NCBI GenBank assembly: GCA_964244885.1 | Contig: CAXTKD010000015.1 | Location: forward strand, 1-64,000 | Origin: CAXTKD01 sp964244885 | Lineage (GTDB): Bacteria; Pseudomonadota; Alphaproteobacteria; Sphingomonadales; Sphingomonadaceae | DNA length: 64,000 bases | Reading direction: 5' to 3' | Part shown: piece after piece, positions 42,668 through 50,042 of the stretch | Layout of the letters: each line of letters begins with the position of its first letter | Position numbering within the stretch: position 1 is the stretch's first letter | Notes under the pieces: generated by a model | What the model was told of the DNA's origin: nothing | Databases searched by the model: none | What the model saw: the letters and a program-made list of their open reading frames with translations, nothing else | Translations under genes and position numbers: made by a program

Positions 42668-43021
42668 TCAGGCCTTCTCCAGCGTGCACTGGAGCGGGTG
42701 CTGGTTCTGGCGGGCGAAGTCGATCACCTGGTTCACCTTGGTCTCGGCCACCTCATAGGTGAACAGCCCGCAGACGCCGACGCCGCGCTGGTGGACGTGG
42801 AGCATCACCCGCGTCGCATCCTCGATGCTCATCTTGAAGAAGCGCTGCAGGCAGAGCACGACGAACTCCATCGGCGTATAGTCGTCGTTCATCATCAAGA
42901 CCTTGTAGAGCGCCGGGCGCTTGGTCTTGGGCGCGGTCTTGGTGGCGATGCCGGTGCCGGTATCGCCGTCCTCGCCATCGGGACGGGCCATCGCGGTCGG
43001 ACGGAACGGCGGATCGATCAT
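42668..43021 (-). CDS. clpS: ATP-dependent Clp protease adaptor ClpS
   Basis: This 117-residue N-degron adaptor hands substrates to ClpA. It shows ALYKVLMMNDDYTPMEFVV, ATRVMLHVHQRGVGVCG, VFTYEVAETKV-like LFTYEVAETKVNQVI and a terminal HPLQCTLEKA. Three in-frame ATGs exist (43063, 43021, 42991); 43021 has a GAGTGAAG stretch before it. clpA is also in the window, far away at 55033. Confidence 0.93.
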   Translation of the reverse strand: MIDPPFRPTAMARPDGEDGDTGTGIATKTAPKTKRPALYKVLMMNDDYTPMEFVVLCLQRFFKMSIEDATRVMLHVHQRGVGVCGLFTYEVAETKVNQVIDFARQNQHPLQCTLEKA

Positions 43022-43093
43022 CTTCACTCGCACACGGTTTATGACGGCCATGATATGGCAGGCCGGGGCGACGCGACAAGACCTCTCGCCGAG

Positions 43094-43130
43094 AAACGAA
43101 ACGGGCGGACGCTTGCGCGCCCGCCCGTCC
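43094..43130 (-). terminator. Probable intrinsic terminator of the phasin gene
   Basis: On the leftward strand, GGACGGGCGGGCGCGC pairs with GCGTCCGCCCGT around a short AA-containing loop and is followed by TTTCGTTTC. It lies 24 nt past the phasin stop. Confidence 0.55.
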
Positions 43131-43153
43131 ACGGTACTCGATGGACGTGCCGC

Positions 43154-43849
43154 TTAGCGGGCGACGGCCGACTTGACCTTCTCCGAGGCGAGCGCGAAGC
43201 GGCCCGACAGCGGCTCGACCACATCGCCGAAGAGCTTGAGCACGACTTCGGTCGAGCGCGAAAGCTCTGCGACGAGGCCGTCAAACTGCGACTTGGCGAA
43301 GTCGTTCTGGATCTTGAACGCGTCGGTCGGCGTGCGGACGGCGGCGAGCGTCTTGAGGACGGTGGTGCCCTCCTCGAAGCTCTTCTTCGAGAATTCGACA
43401 GCGCTCTGCACGAGCGTCTCGACGCCGGCCGAAGCGGCTTTGCCGGAAGCGACCAGCGCCTCGACATTGCCCTTGGCGAACTCATTGGCTTCGCCAAACG
43501 ACTTGACGGTCTTCTCGAGCGTCTCGCGGCCCTTGTCGGTCGCCTGCGCGAACGCGGTCTGGGCGGTGGTCTTCAGTTGCTCAACCATGGTGCTTACCTC
43601 TTTCGTTGCGACCGGCGCGACGATCGGCGCGGTCTGGGTTTCTTCGATTACGCTGGCTTCTTCGATGATCTTCTCGGCGACGGTCTCGACCACCGGGGCG
43701 GCCTCGGCTGCGGCTGCGGCAACGGGCTCGGCGACGGTCTCAACGACGGCAGGCGCCTCCGCTGCGACTTTGGCCACGACCGGCGGCGTTATGACCGGCT
43801 TGCGGGGAGCAGCCTTGGCCGGAGCCTTGGTCTTGGTGACGTTGCTCAT
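43154..43849 (-). CDS. Phasin family protein
   Basis: This 231-residue polyhydroxyalkanoate granule coat protein has a low-complexity N-terminal half (KAAPRKPVITPPVVAKVAAE, then Ala/Val/Glu-rich). The phasin domain follows: QLKTTAQTAFAQATDKGRET, KSFGEANEFAKGNVEALVAS and LAAVRTPTDAFKIQNDFAKS. It is probably induced when storage polymer forms. The 100 bp upstream hold GC-poor inverted repeats of the PhaR type. No PHA synthase is in the window. Confidence 0.88.
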   Translation of the reverse strand: MSNVTKTKAPAKAAPRKPVITPPVVAKVAAEAPAVVETVAEPVAAAAAEAAPVVETVAEKIIEEASVIEETQTAPIVAPVATKEVSTMVEQLKTTAQTAFAQATDKGRETLEKTVKSFGEANEFAKGNVEALVASGKAASAGVETLVQSAVEFSKKSFEEGTTVLKTLAAVRTPTDAFKIQNDFAKSQFDGLVAELSRSTEVVLKLFGDVVEPLSGRFALASEKVKSAVAR

Positions 43850-43888
43850 GTCGCGTGTCTTCCGAATTGTTGCACAACAGCCTTATGC

Positions 43889-43951
43889 TGCACTGCACAA
43901 TATAGAACGGAAACGCGGCTTTCAAGGGTCTTTTTTGTGCACCGCACAAAA
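43889..43951 (-). promoter_or_regulatory. PhaR-like operator sites upstream of the phasin gene
   Basis: Two palindromes share TGC-N3-GCA: TGCACTGCA at 43889-43897 and the longer TTTTGTGC-ACC-GCACAAAA at 43933-43951 (perfect 8 bp arms). PhaR of other alphaproteobacteria is known to bind TGC-rich repeats before phasin genes and to let go when it binds polymer. The region is AT-rich against its surroundings. Confidence 0.6.
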
Positions 43952-43956
43952 GTCGG

Positions 43957-45339
43957 TCAGTGGCCGGCCGACGGCGTCCTTTCGACGCCCGACAAGGCCA
44001 GCTGATCGTCGATCATCTTCATGAGTGAATCGAGCGCATTCTGGCTCTTCGCCTCAGCGCGCGCCACCAGCACGTCCTGGGTGTTGGAGGCGCGGAGCAG
44101 CCACCAGCCCTCGGGCGTGTTGACACGCGCGCCGTCGGTCTGATCGACCTGCGCGCCGCTCGCTTTCAAGCGCGCCAGCACCTCGTCGATCACCGAGAAC
44201 TTCCTTGTGTCATCGCACTGGAAGCGCATCTCGGGCGTGTTGACCATTTCCGGCATCGCGTCCTTCAATCGGGTCAGCGAACCGCCGAGCGAACCGACCG
44301 CGCGGATCAGCCGCACCGCAGCATAAAGCGCGTCGTCGAAGCCATAATAGTCGTGCGCGAAGAAGATGTGGCCGCTCATCTCGCCGGCCAGCGGCGCGCC
44401 GGTTTCCTTCATCTTCGCCTTGATCAGCGAGTGGCCGGTCTTCCACATCAGCGGCTTGCCGCCACGCGCCGCGATCTCGTCGAACAGCGCCTGGCTCGCC
44501 TTGACGTCGGCGATGATCGTCGCGCCCGGCATGTCCTGCAACACGGGCTGCGCGAGGATTGTGAGGAGCTGGTCGCCCCACACCACGCGGCCCTTGCCGT
44601 CGATCGCACCCAGCCGGTCGCCGTCGCCGTCGAAGGCCACGCCGAAGTCCAGCCCGCCGTCCGCCACTGCTTTCCGCAGGTCGAGCAGGTTCTTCTCCTC
44701 GGTCGGGTCGGGGTGGTGGTTCGGGAAGTGGCCGTCGATCTCGGTGAACAGCAGCAGGTGCTTGCCAGGTAGCTTCGCGGTCAGCTTCTCGACAATCCGC
44801 CCCGCAGCACCATTGCCGCAGTCCCAGGCGAGGTTGAGCGCCGGGCCGTCGAAATTCTTCAGCAGTCGCTCGACGTAGCGGTCCTCGAGATCGACCGTCT
44901 CGACTCCGCCGGCGCCGTCCTCCCAGTCGCCCGCCGCCGCCATCGTGCCGATGCCGTGGATGTCGGCGCCGTAAAACGGCCCGTGGCCGAGCATCATCTT
45001 GAAGCCGTTGTGGTCGGGAGGATTGTGCGATCCGGTGATCATCACGCCGCCGTCGCAGTTCAGCTCATAGACCGCATAATAGAGCATCGGAGTCGGCCCG
45101 CGCCCGATCCGCACGGCGTCGCAGCCCGAAGCGCGAAGCCCTTCGACGAGCGCCGCCTCCAGCGCCGGCGACGACAGCCGCCCGTCATAGCCGACCGCCA
45201 CCCGCTTGCCGCCCGCACGCCGCACCCGCGTCCCGAACCCCCGCCCGATCGCCCGCGCGTCCGCCTCATGGAGCGTCCGGCCGACGACGCCACGGATGTC
45301 GTACTCGCGGAGCGTGGTCGGATCGAAGACGTGGGTCAT
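43957..45339 (-). CDS. Phosphomannomutase/phosphoglucomutase
   Basis: This 460-residue alpha-D-phosphohexomutase starts MTHVFDPTTLREYDIRGVVG. The phosphoserine loop is VMITGSHNPPDHNGFKM, the Mg site is GVAFDGDGDRLGAID, the sugar-binding loop is GEMSGHIFF and the phosphate-binding region is RASNTQDVLVARAEA. It makes mannose-1-P or glucose-1-P for surface polysaccharide. The ATG at 45339 has GAGG five bases upstream and is preferred over 45369. Confidence 0.93.
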   Translation of the reverse strand: MTHVFDPTTLREYDIRGVVGRTLHEADARAIGRGFGTRVRRAGGKRVAVGYDGRLSSPALEAALVEGLRASGCDAVRIGRGPTPMLYYAVYELNCDGGVMITGSHNPPDHNGFKMMLGHGPFYGADIHGIGTMAAAGDWEDGAGGVETVDLEDRYVERLLKNFDGPALNLAWDCGNGAAGRIVEKLTAKLPGKHLLLFTEIDGHFPNHHPDPTEEKNLLDLRKAVADGGLDFGVAFDGDGDRLGAIDGKGRVVWGDQLLTILAQPVLQDMPGATIIADVKASQALFDEIAARGGKPLMWKTGHSLIKAKMKETGAPLAGEMSGHIFFAHDYYGFDDALYAAVRLIRAVGSLGGSLTRLKDAMPEMVNTPEMRFQCDDTRKFSVIDEVLARLKASGAQVDQTDGARVNTPEGWWLLRASNTQDVLVARAEAKSQNALDSLMKMIDDQLALSGVERTPSAGH

Positions 45340-45401
45340 CAGCACCTCAATTGACTTGGAGCCGCTCATCCCGAGCGAAGGTGGGTTGTCGGCATAACGG
45401 T

Positions 45402-45803
45402 CTAGCCGCTTACCTGTTTCAAGTCGGCTAGCAACACATCCCGCGCCGCGTTGACCCGCGCCGTCAGGTCGGCCGACCCGCCCCGGTCCGGGTGGACCTG
45501 CGACACCAGCCGGCGATGCGCGGCTCGGATCGTCTCGCTATCGGCACCCGGCGGCACGCCGAGCACGCCGCGCGCCTCGTCGAGACCCAGCTTCGGCGCC
45601 GCCGGCCGCCGCTGCCATGTGTAGAGGCCCGCGGTCGCGCCGCCGAGCGCGATCGCCGGGATCAGCGCGCCGCTCACCAGCTCGCGGAAGGCGAGGATGC
45701 CGAGCGCCAGCGGCGCCAGCTTGATCAGCAGCGCCATGTTCAACTGGTTGGTGAATTTGAGGTAGGCGAGGACCGCCGCGCCCAGCAGAACCAGCAGCCC
45801 CAT
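45402..45803 (-). CDS. Membrane-anchored J-domain protein
   Basis: This 133-residue protein has two N-terminal hydrophobic helices (MGLLVLLGAAVLAYLKF and LAPLALGILAFRELVSGALI) and a C-terminal J domain: LDEARGVLGVPPGADSETIR, AAHRRLVSQVHPDRGGS with the HPD tripeptide, and VNAARDVLLADL. The layout resembles the TIM14/Pam18-type J proteins. It stimulates Hsp70 ATPase in the family. Its start overlaps the mipZ stop by one base, so the two are made together. Confidence 0.85.
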   Translation of the reverse strand: MGLLVLLGAAVLAYLKFTNQLNMALLIKLAPLALGILAFRELVSGALIPAIALGGATAGLYTWQRRPAAPKLGLDEARGVLGVPPGADSETIRAAHRRLVSQVHPDRGGSADLTARVNAARDVLLADLKQVSG

Positions 45804-46597
45804 CAGCCGGCCGCCGCGGCACGCGGGGCGGCCGTCTCCCACATCGGCAGGTTGAGCCCGGCGATCAGCTCGCGCAACTCGGCGCGCGCCGCGACGTGGC
45901 TCATGCTCACTTCCTCGATCGCACCGGTGTCGAGCAGGGTCAGGCCTTTAGGGAACAGCTCGCGGTAGACAACGCGCTCCGAGAGGCCGGGGATGACTCG
46001 GAAGCCGATGCGCTTCGACAACTCGTCGAGCGCGCCGCCGACGCGCTTGCGGTTGCGCGCCTCCAGCGTCGACAGGCGGTTGCGGAGCACCACCCAGTCG
46101 ACCTCGCCGCGATCATGCTTGGCCCGCGCCTTGCGCGCGTCCCACACCAGCTCGGCGTAGAAGCTCGGCCGCTTGACCTTGAAGGTCTCGGCGTCGACCT
46201 GCCCGATCAGGTCGAAGTCGACGAAGCTGTCGTTCATCGGCGTGATCAGCGTGTCCGCCTGCGCCATCGCGGCGCGGCCGAGCGCTGAATCGCGGCCGGG
46301 CGTGTCGATGACGATGAAATCACGGCCTGCGAATCGCGACATCGCAGCGTCGAACTCGCCAGCGTCGCCATCCGCATCCTTGATCGTCAGCGTCTCGGGT
46401 GTCGGCAGGTCGAGGCCGCGCCTGGCGGCGAAGGCCACGCGGTTCTCGATGTAGCGCGCGAAGGTGCGCTGGCGGCCGTCGAGATCGATCGCGCCGACGC
46501 GAAAACCCGCATGCGCCAGCGCCACCGCGACATGGACGCCGGTCGTCGACTTGCCGGTCCCGCCCTTCTCGTTGCCGAGCACGATGACGTGCGCCAT
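45803..46597 (-). CDS. mipZ: Division plane positioning ATPase MipZ
   Basis: This 264-residue ParA-superfamily ATPase forms a gradient from ParB at the poles and blocks FtsZ there. It has the deviant Walker A VIVLGNEKGGTGKSTTGVHV (Lys11, Lys16), IDLDGRQRTFARYIENR, FIVIDTPGRDSALGRAAM, TPMNDSFVDFDLIG, DWVVLRNRLSTLEARNRKR and FRVIPGLSERVVYRELFPKG. These match Caulobacter MipZ closely and differ from ParA. It is divergent from panC and coupled to a J-domain protein. Confidence 0.93.
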   Translation of the reverse strand: MAHVIVLGNEKGGTGKSTTGVHVAVALAHAGFRVGAIDLDGRQRTFARYIENRVAFAARRGLDLPTPETLTIKDADGDAGEFDAAMSRFAGRDFIVIDTPGRDSALGRAAMAQADTLITPMNDSFVDFDLIGQVDAETFKVKRPSFYAELVWDARKARAKHDRGEVDWVVLRNRLSTLEARNRKRVGGALDELSKRIGFRVIPGLSERVVYRELFPKGLTLLDTGAIEEVSMSHVAARAELRELIAGLNLPMWETAAPRAAAAG

Positions 46598-46675
46598 ATC
46601 CGCCTTCAAATTGCCCCTGAAACGCGGCCCGTCTTTCGGGCAGCGCCGGGGCCAAGTCAATTCGAGGGGCCGCCC

Positions 46676-47518
46676 ATGCAGACCGTCCGTACCGTCGCCG
46701 CGCTCCGCGCCGCCGTCGCCGCCTGGCGGCGCGCGGGAGAGAGCGTCGGGCTGGTACCGACGATGGGCGCGCTCCACGCCGGCCACCTGTCGCTGGTTGG
46801 CGAGGCTAGGCAGCGGGCAAAGCGCGTCATCGCGACGATCTTCGTCAACCCGAAGCAGTTTGGCCCGACCGAGGATCTCGACCGCTATCCGCGCCAGGAA
46901 GCCGCCGATATCGAAGCGCTGGAGAGCGCCGATTGCGACCTGTTGTTCGCCCCGCCGGTCGAGGAAATCTACCCGGCGGACTTCGCGACCAACGTCAGCG
47001 TCGGCGCGCTCGGCGATATCCTGGACGGCGCGGCCCGGCCCGGCCATTTCGACGGCGTCGCCACCGTCGTGTCGAAGATGCTCAACATGGCGCAGGCCGA
47101 TGTCGCGATCTTCGGGGAGAAGGACTGGCAGCAGCTGGCGATCATCCGCCGCATGGCCGCCGATCTCGATATCCCGACCGCGATCTTCGGCGGCCCGACC
47201 GTCCGCGACGCTGATGGCCTCGCCCTGTCCTCACGCAACGCCTACCTCTCGCCCGAGGAGCGCGCCCGTGCCGTCGCCCTGCCGAATACGCTCAAGGCAA
47301 CCGCCGCGGACATCGCGCTCGGCCGTCCCGTCGCCGACGCGCTCGCCGGCGCGCGCCACGCGCTCGGCAAGGCGGGCTTCGCCGTCGACTATGTCGAGCT
47401 CCGCGATGCCGTCACGCTCGAGCCGCTCGCGCAGCCCGATCGCCCGGCCCGCCTGCTCGCCGCGGCGCGCATCGGCCACACCCGGCTGATCGACAACCTC
47501 GCGGTCGATCCGCGTTAA
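46676..47518 (+). CDS. panC: Pantoate-beta-alanine ligase
   Basis: This 280-residue ATP-dependent ligase makes pantothenate. It has VPTMGALHAGHLSLVGEAR (HIGH-like HAGH), TIFVNPKQFGPTEDLDRYPR, FDGVATVVSKMLNM, FGEKDWQQL and GLALSSRNAYLSPEERA. GAGGGG precedes the ATG by 8 bases. It is divergent from mipZ with 78 bp between; no panB or panD is nearby. Confidence 0.95.
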   Translation: MQTVRTVAALRAAVAAWRRAGESVGLVPTMGALHAGHLSLVGEARQRAKRVIATIFVNPKQFGPTEDLDRYPRQEAADIEALESADCDLLFAPPVEEIYPADFATNVSVGALGDILDGAARPGHFDGVATVVSKMLNMAQADVAIFGEKDWQQLAIIRRMAADLDIPTAIFGGPTVRDADGLALSSRNAYLSPEERARAVALPNTLKATAADIALGRPVADALAGARHALGKAGFAVDYVELRDAVTLEPLAQPDRPARLLAAARIGHTRLIDNLAVDPR

Positions 47519-47590
47519 CCATTCTTTCAGGGGCCCAAGCGAATCATCCCCATCGACCGGAGTCGAGGACCGGCGGAGTGGAGGCGTATC

Positions 47591-47857
47591 ATGGGTCACA
47601 GCGAAGCCTACGAACAGATGCTGAGAGCCGCCCGCGCGGGCAAGGCCGACGCTCTCTACAATCTCGGCGTCGCTTACGCGGCCGGCGGCAACGGTCTCCC
47701 CATCGACCTCATCGCCGCGCACAAGTGGTTCAACCTCGCAGCCCGCGCTGGCGACGACCGCGCGCCCGAGGACCGCGCCGAACTCGCCGCCGAAATGGCG
47801 CCCTTCGAGATCGCCGAAGCGCAGAAACAGGCCCGCGCCTGGCTCGCGGCGGCCTGA
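47591..47857 (+). CDS. Small Sel1-repeat protein
   Basis: This 88-residue helical protein has one clear Sel1-like unit: ADALYNLGVAYAAGGNGLPI and DLIAAHKWFNLAARAGDD, then an acidic-basic helix to the end. Sel1 repeats act in protein-protein contact; the partner is unknown. It lies 72 nt after panC on the same strand. It is complete, with a normal start and stop. Confidence 0.82.
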   Translation: MGHSEAYEQMLRAARAGKADALYNLGVAYAAGGNGLPIDLIAAHKWFNLAARAGDDRAPEDRAELAAEMAPFEIAEAQKQARAWLAAA

Positions 47858-47915
47858 TCCAGCCTTCCCTCCACTCCGCCGTCCCGGCTTCGCCAGGCTG
47901 ACGGGCTTTGGTTTT

Positions 47916-48935
47916 CTAGTTCCTCGTCTTGTCGACCAGCTGGTTCTTGGCGATCCATGGCATCATGGCGCGCAGCTTCTCGCCGACCTGCTCGATCGGG
48001 TGCGCCGCCGCGGCCTTGCGCGACGCCTTGAGCTCCGGCTGCCCTGCCCGGTTGTCGAGGACGAAGTCCTTGACGAAGCGGCCCGACTGGATGTCGGCGA
48101 GGACGCGCTTCATCTCCTTCTTGGTCTCGTCGGTGATGATGCGCGGGCCGGTCTTGATGTCGCCGTACTCGGCGGTGTTCGAGATCGAGTAGCGCATGTT
48201 GGCGATGCCGCCCTCGTACAGCAGGTCGACGATCAGCTTGGTCTCGTGCAGGCACTCGAAATAGGCCATCTCGGGCGCGTAGCCCGCCTCGACCAGCGTC
48301 TCGAAGCCCGCCTGGATCAGGTGGGTGATACCGCCGCACAGCACCGCCTGCTCGCCGAACAGGTCGGTCTCGCACTCCTCGCGGAAGTTGGTCTCGATGA
48401 TGCCCGAGCGGCCGCCGCCGATCGCGCTGGCGTAGCTCAGCGCCACGTCGTGCGCGTTGCCGGTCGAATCCTGCGCGATGGCGATCAGGCACGGCACGCC
48501 GCCACCCTTCACATATTCCGAGCGCACAGTGTGGCCCGGGCCCTTCGGCGCCACCATGATGACGTCGATCTCGGCGCGCGGCTCGATCAGCCCGAAGTGG
48601 ACGTTCAAGCCGTGCGCGAAGGCGAGCGTCGCGCCCGACTTCATGTTGTCGCGGAGATCGGCCTCCCAGATGCCGGCCTGGAGCTCGTCGGGCGTCAGCA
48701 TCATCAGCACGTCGGCCCAGCCGGCGGCCTCGGCGTTGGTCATCACCTTGAAGCCCGCGCCCTCCGCCTTCTTGGCGGTCGCCGATCCGGCGCGAAGCGC
48801 GATCGCGACCTCGGTGACGCCGCTGTCGCGCAGGTTCTGCGCATGGGCGTGGCCCTGGCTGCCATAGCCGACGATCGCCACCTTCTTGCCCTTGATCAGC
48901 CCGACATCGGCATCGCGGTCGTAGAAAACGCGCAT
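47916..48935 (-). CDS. ilvC: Ketol-acid reductoisomerase
   Basis: This 339-residue class I enzyme of branched-chain amino acid synthesis has the NADPH motif VAIVGYGSQGHAHAQNLRDS, MVAPKGPGHTVRSEYVKGGG, the Mg ligands in QAVLCGGITHLIQAGFETLV and AYFECLHETKLIVDLLYEGG, and ISNTAEYGD. It is downstream of ilvN, separated by 133 bp that hold a family C repeat. Confidence 0.96.
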   Translation of the reverse strand: MRVFYDRDADVGLIKGKKVAIVGYGSQGHAHAQNLRDSGVTEVAIALRAGSATAKKAEGAGFKVMTNAEAAGWADVLMMLTPDELQAGIWEADLRDNMKSGATLAFAHGLNVHFGLIEPRAEIDVIMVAPKGPGHTVRSEYVKGGGVPCLIAIAQDSTGNAHDVALSYASAIGGGRSGIIETNFREECETDLFGEQAVLCGGITHLIQAGFETLVEAGYAPEMAYFECLHETKLIVDLLYEGGIANMRYSISNTAEYGDIKTGPRIITDETKKEMKRVLADIQSGRFVKDFVLDNRAGQPELKASRKAAAAHPIEQVGEKLRAMMPWIAKNQLVDKTRN

Positions 48936-48963
48936 TGAGAAAGCCCCTTCTGTTCAATCTGCT

Positions 48964-49047
48964 GAGTCCGTTCGTCCTGAGCTTGTCGAAGGACGTGTTC
49001 GCACGGCGGTGCGATCTCGTGGTTCGACAGGCTCACCACGAACGGAG
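48964..49047. repeat. Family C paired palindrome (locus C2)
   Basis: GTCCGTTCGTCCTGAGCTTG with TCGAAGGAC and the inverted GTGGTTCGACAGGCTCACCA with CGAACGGA flank a spacer. It lies between ilvN and ilvC on the same strand and is similar to C1 at 30558. Confidence 0.87.
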
Positions 49048-49068
49048 GTGGGTGAATAAGCCGATGCC

Positions 49069-49584
49069 TTACAGCGCCTCGCGCCCGCGGGCGATGGCGA
49101 CGACGCCGGTGCGCGCGACCTCAACGAGGCCGACCTCGCGCATCAGCGCCGCGAAGGTGTCGATCTTGTCGGTCGATCCGGTGACCTCGAAGATGAAGCT
49201 GCCCGTCGTCGCGTCGACGACGCGGGCGCGGTAGACGTTCGCCAGCCTCAGCGCCTCGTCGCGGTCGAATCCGGTGCCCGTCACCTTGAACAGCGCCATC
49301 TCGCGCTCGACGTGGGGGCCGAGCGCCGTCAGGTCCGAGACCTTGTGCACGGGCACCAGCCGGTCGAGCTGCGCCAGGATCTGCTCGATCACCGCCGGGG
49401 TGCCGCTGGTGACGACGGTGATCCGCGACACCGCATGGTTCTCCGCGACGTCGGCGACCGTCAGGCTCTCGATATTATAGCCGCGCGATGAGAACAGCCC
49501 GACGATGCGCGCGAGGACACCCGCCTCGTTATCGACGACGAGCGAGAGGGTATGGCGTTCGGTTGGAACGATGGCTCGCGTCAA
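49069..49584 (-). CDS. ilvN: Acetolactate synthase small (regulatory) subunit
   Basis: This 171-residue ACT-domain regulatory subunit gives valine feedback control to IlvB. It has PTERHTLSLVVDNEAGVLAR, IVGLFSSRGYNIESLTVADV and GPHVEREMALFKV. The only fitting start is TTG at 49584, which overlaps the stop of the DUF559 gene (TTGA). The GGAGAGGGG in front of it belongs to the repeat arm. No ATG lies close in frame, so the normal N terminus seems to have been cut away by the inserted nuclease module. Confidence 0.9.
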   Translation of the reverse strand: MTRAIVPTERHTLSLVVDNEAGVLARIVGLFSSRGYNIESLTVADVAENHAVSRITVVTSGTPAVIEQILAQLDRLVPVHKVSDLTALGPHVEREMALFKVTGTGFDRDEALRLANVYRARVVDATTGSFIFEVTGSTDKIDTFAALMREVGLVEVARTGVVAIARGREAL

Positions 49585-50042
49585 AGCCCCTCTCCCTGGA
49601 GGGGAGAGGGGTTGGGGAGAGGGTAGTCGCCGGAAAGGGCTCCGGCGATCGTCTCGCCCACACCTTCGATGTTCGTCAGCGCGTCGTTATTCCAGAATCG
49701 CAGCACCCTGTAACCTTGGCTTTCGAGAAATGCAGTCCGCTCGTTGTCGTACGCAACCTGATCAGCATGCTGGCCGCCATCAAGCTCAACGATCAGCTTC
49801 GCCGCCGGGCAGGCAAAGTCTGCGATATAGCGTCCGATCGGCACTTGCCGCCGAAATTTCGCGCCATTGAGGCGGCCGGCGCGAAGGATCGACCACAACT
49901 TCCTTTCCGCATCGGTCTGTGCAGTTCGCAAGGACTTGGCGCGCGACGTGGCGAGCGCGGCGGTGCGATGCCGGCGACCACCCTCTCCCCAGCCCTCTCC
50001 CCTCCAGGGAGAGGGAGCGCTCTCTGCCGCTTCGGTACTCAT
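49581..50042 (-). CDS. DUF559 (Vsr/PD-(D/E)xK-like) endonuclease-family protein inside inverted repeats
   Basis: This 153-residue protein has the DUF559 core: RAKSLRTAQTDAERKLWSIL, GAKFRRQVPIGRYIADFACP, KLIVELDGGQHADQ (Glu86, Asp88, His92), YDNERTAFLESQGYRVLRFW. The fold is related to Vsr and very short patch endonucleases. Residues about 9-22 and 143-153 (APSPWRGEGWGEGG, NPSPLQGEGL) are translated repeat arms. It overlaps the ilvB stop by ATGA and the ilvN start by TTGA, so it is translated within ilvBN. Activity is not shown. Confidence 0.88.
   Translation of the reverse strand: MSTEAAESAPSPWRGEGWGEGGRRHRTAALATSRAKSLRTAQTDAERKLWSILRAGRLNGAKFRRQVPIGRYIADFACPAAKLIVELDGGQHADQVAYDNERTAFLESQGYRVLRFWNNDALTNIEGVGETIAGALSGDYPLPNPSPLQGEGL
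49586..49633. repeat. Left inverted arm of the DUF559 module
   Basis: Starting GCCCCTCTCCCTGGAGGGGA, this arm has an internal hairpin and the inner part GTTGGGGAGAGGGTAGTCGC and CGG. It is the inverted partner of 49971-50020 with only a few mismatches over about 46 bp and bounds the nuclease gene. Confidence 0.9.
49971..50020. repeat. Right inverted arm of the DUF559 module
   Basis: This arm reads CCGGCGACCACCCTCTCCCC, then AGCCCTCTCCCCTCCAGGGA and GAGGGAGCGC. It pairs with 49586-49633 in inverted orientation. The outer hairpin plus inner purine/pyrimidine arm is the same layout as the short family A units. Confidence 0.9.
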
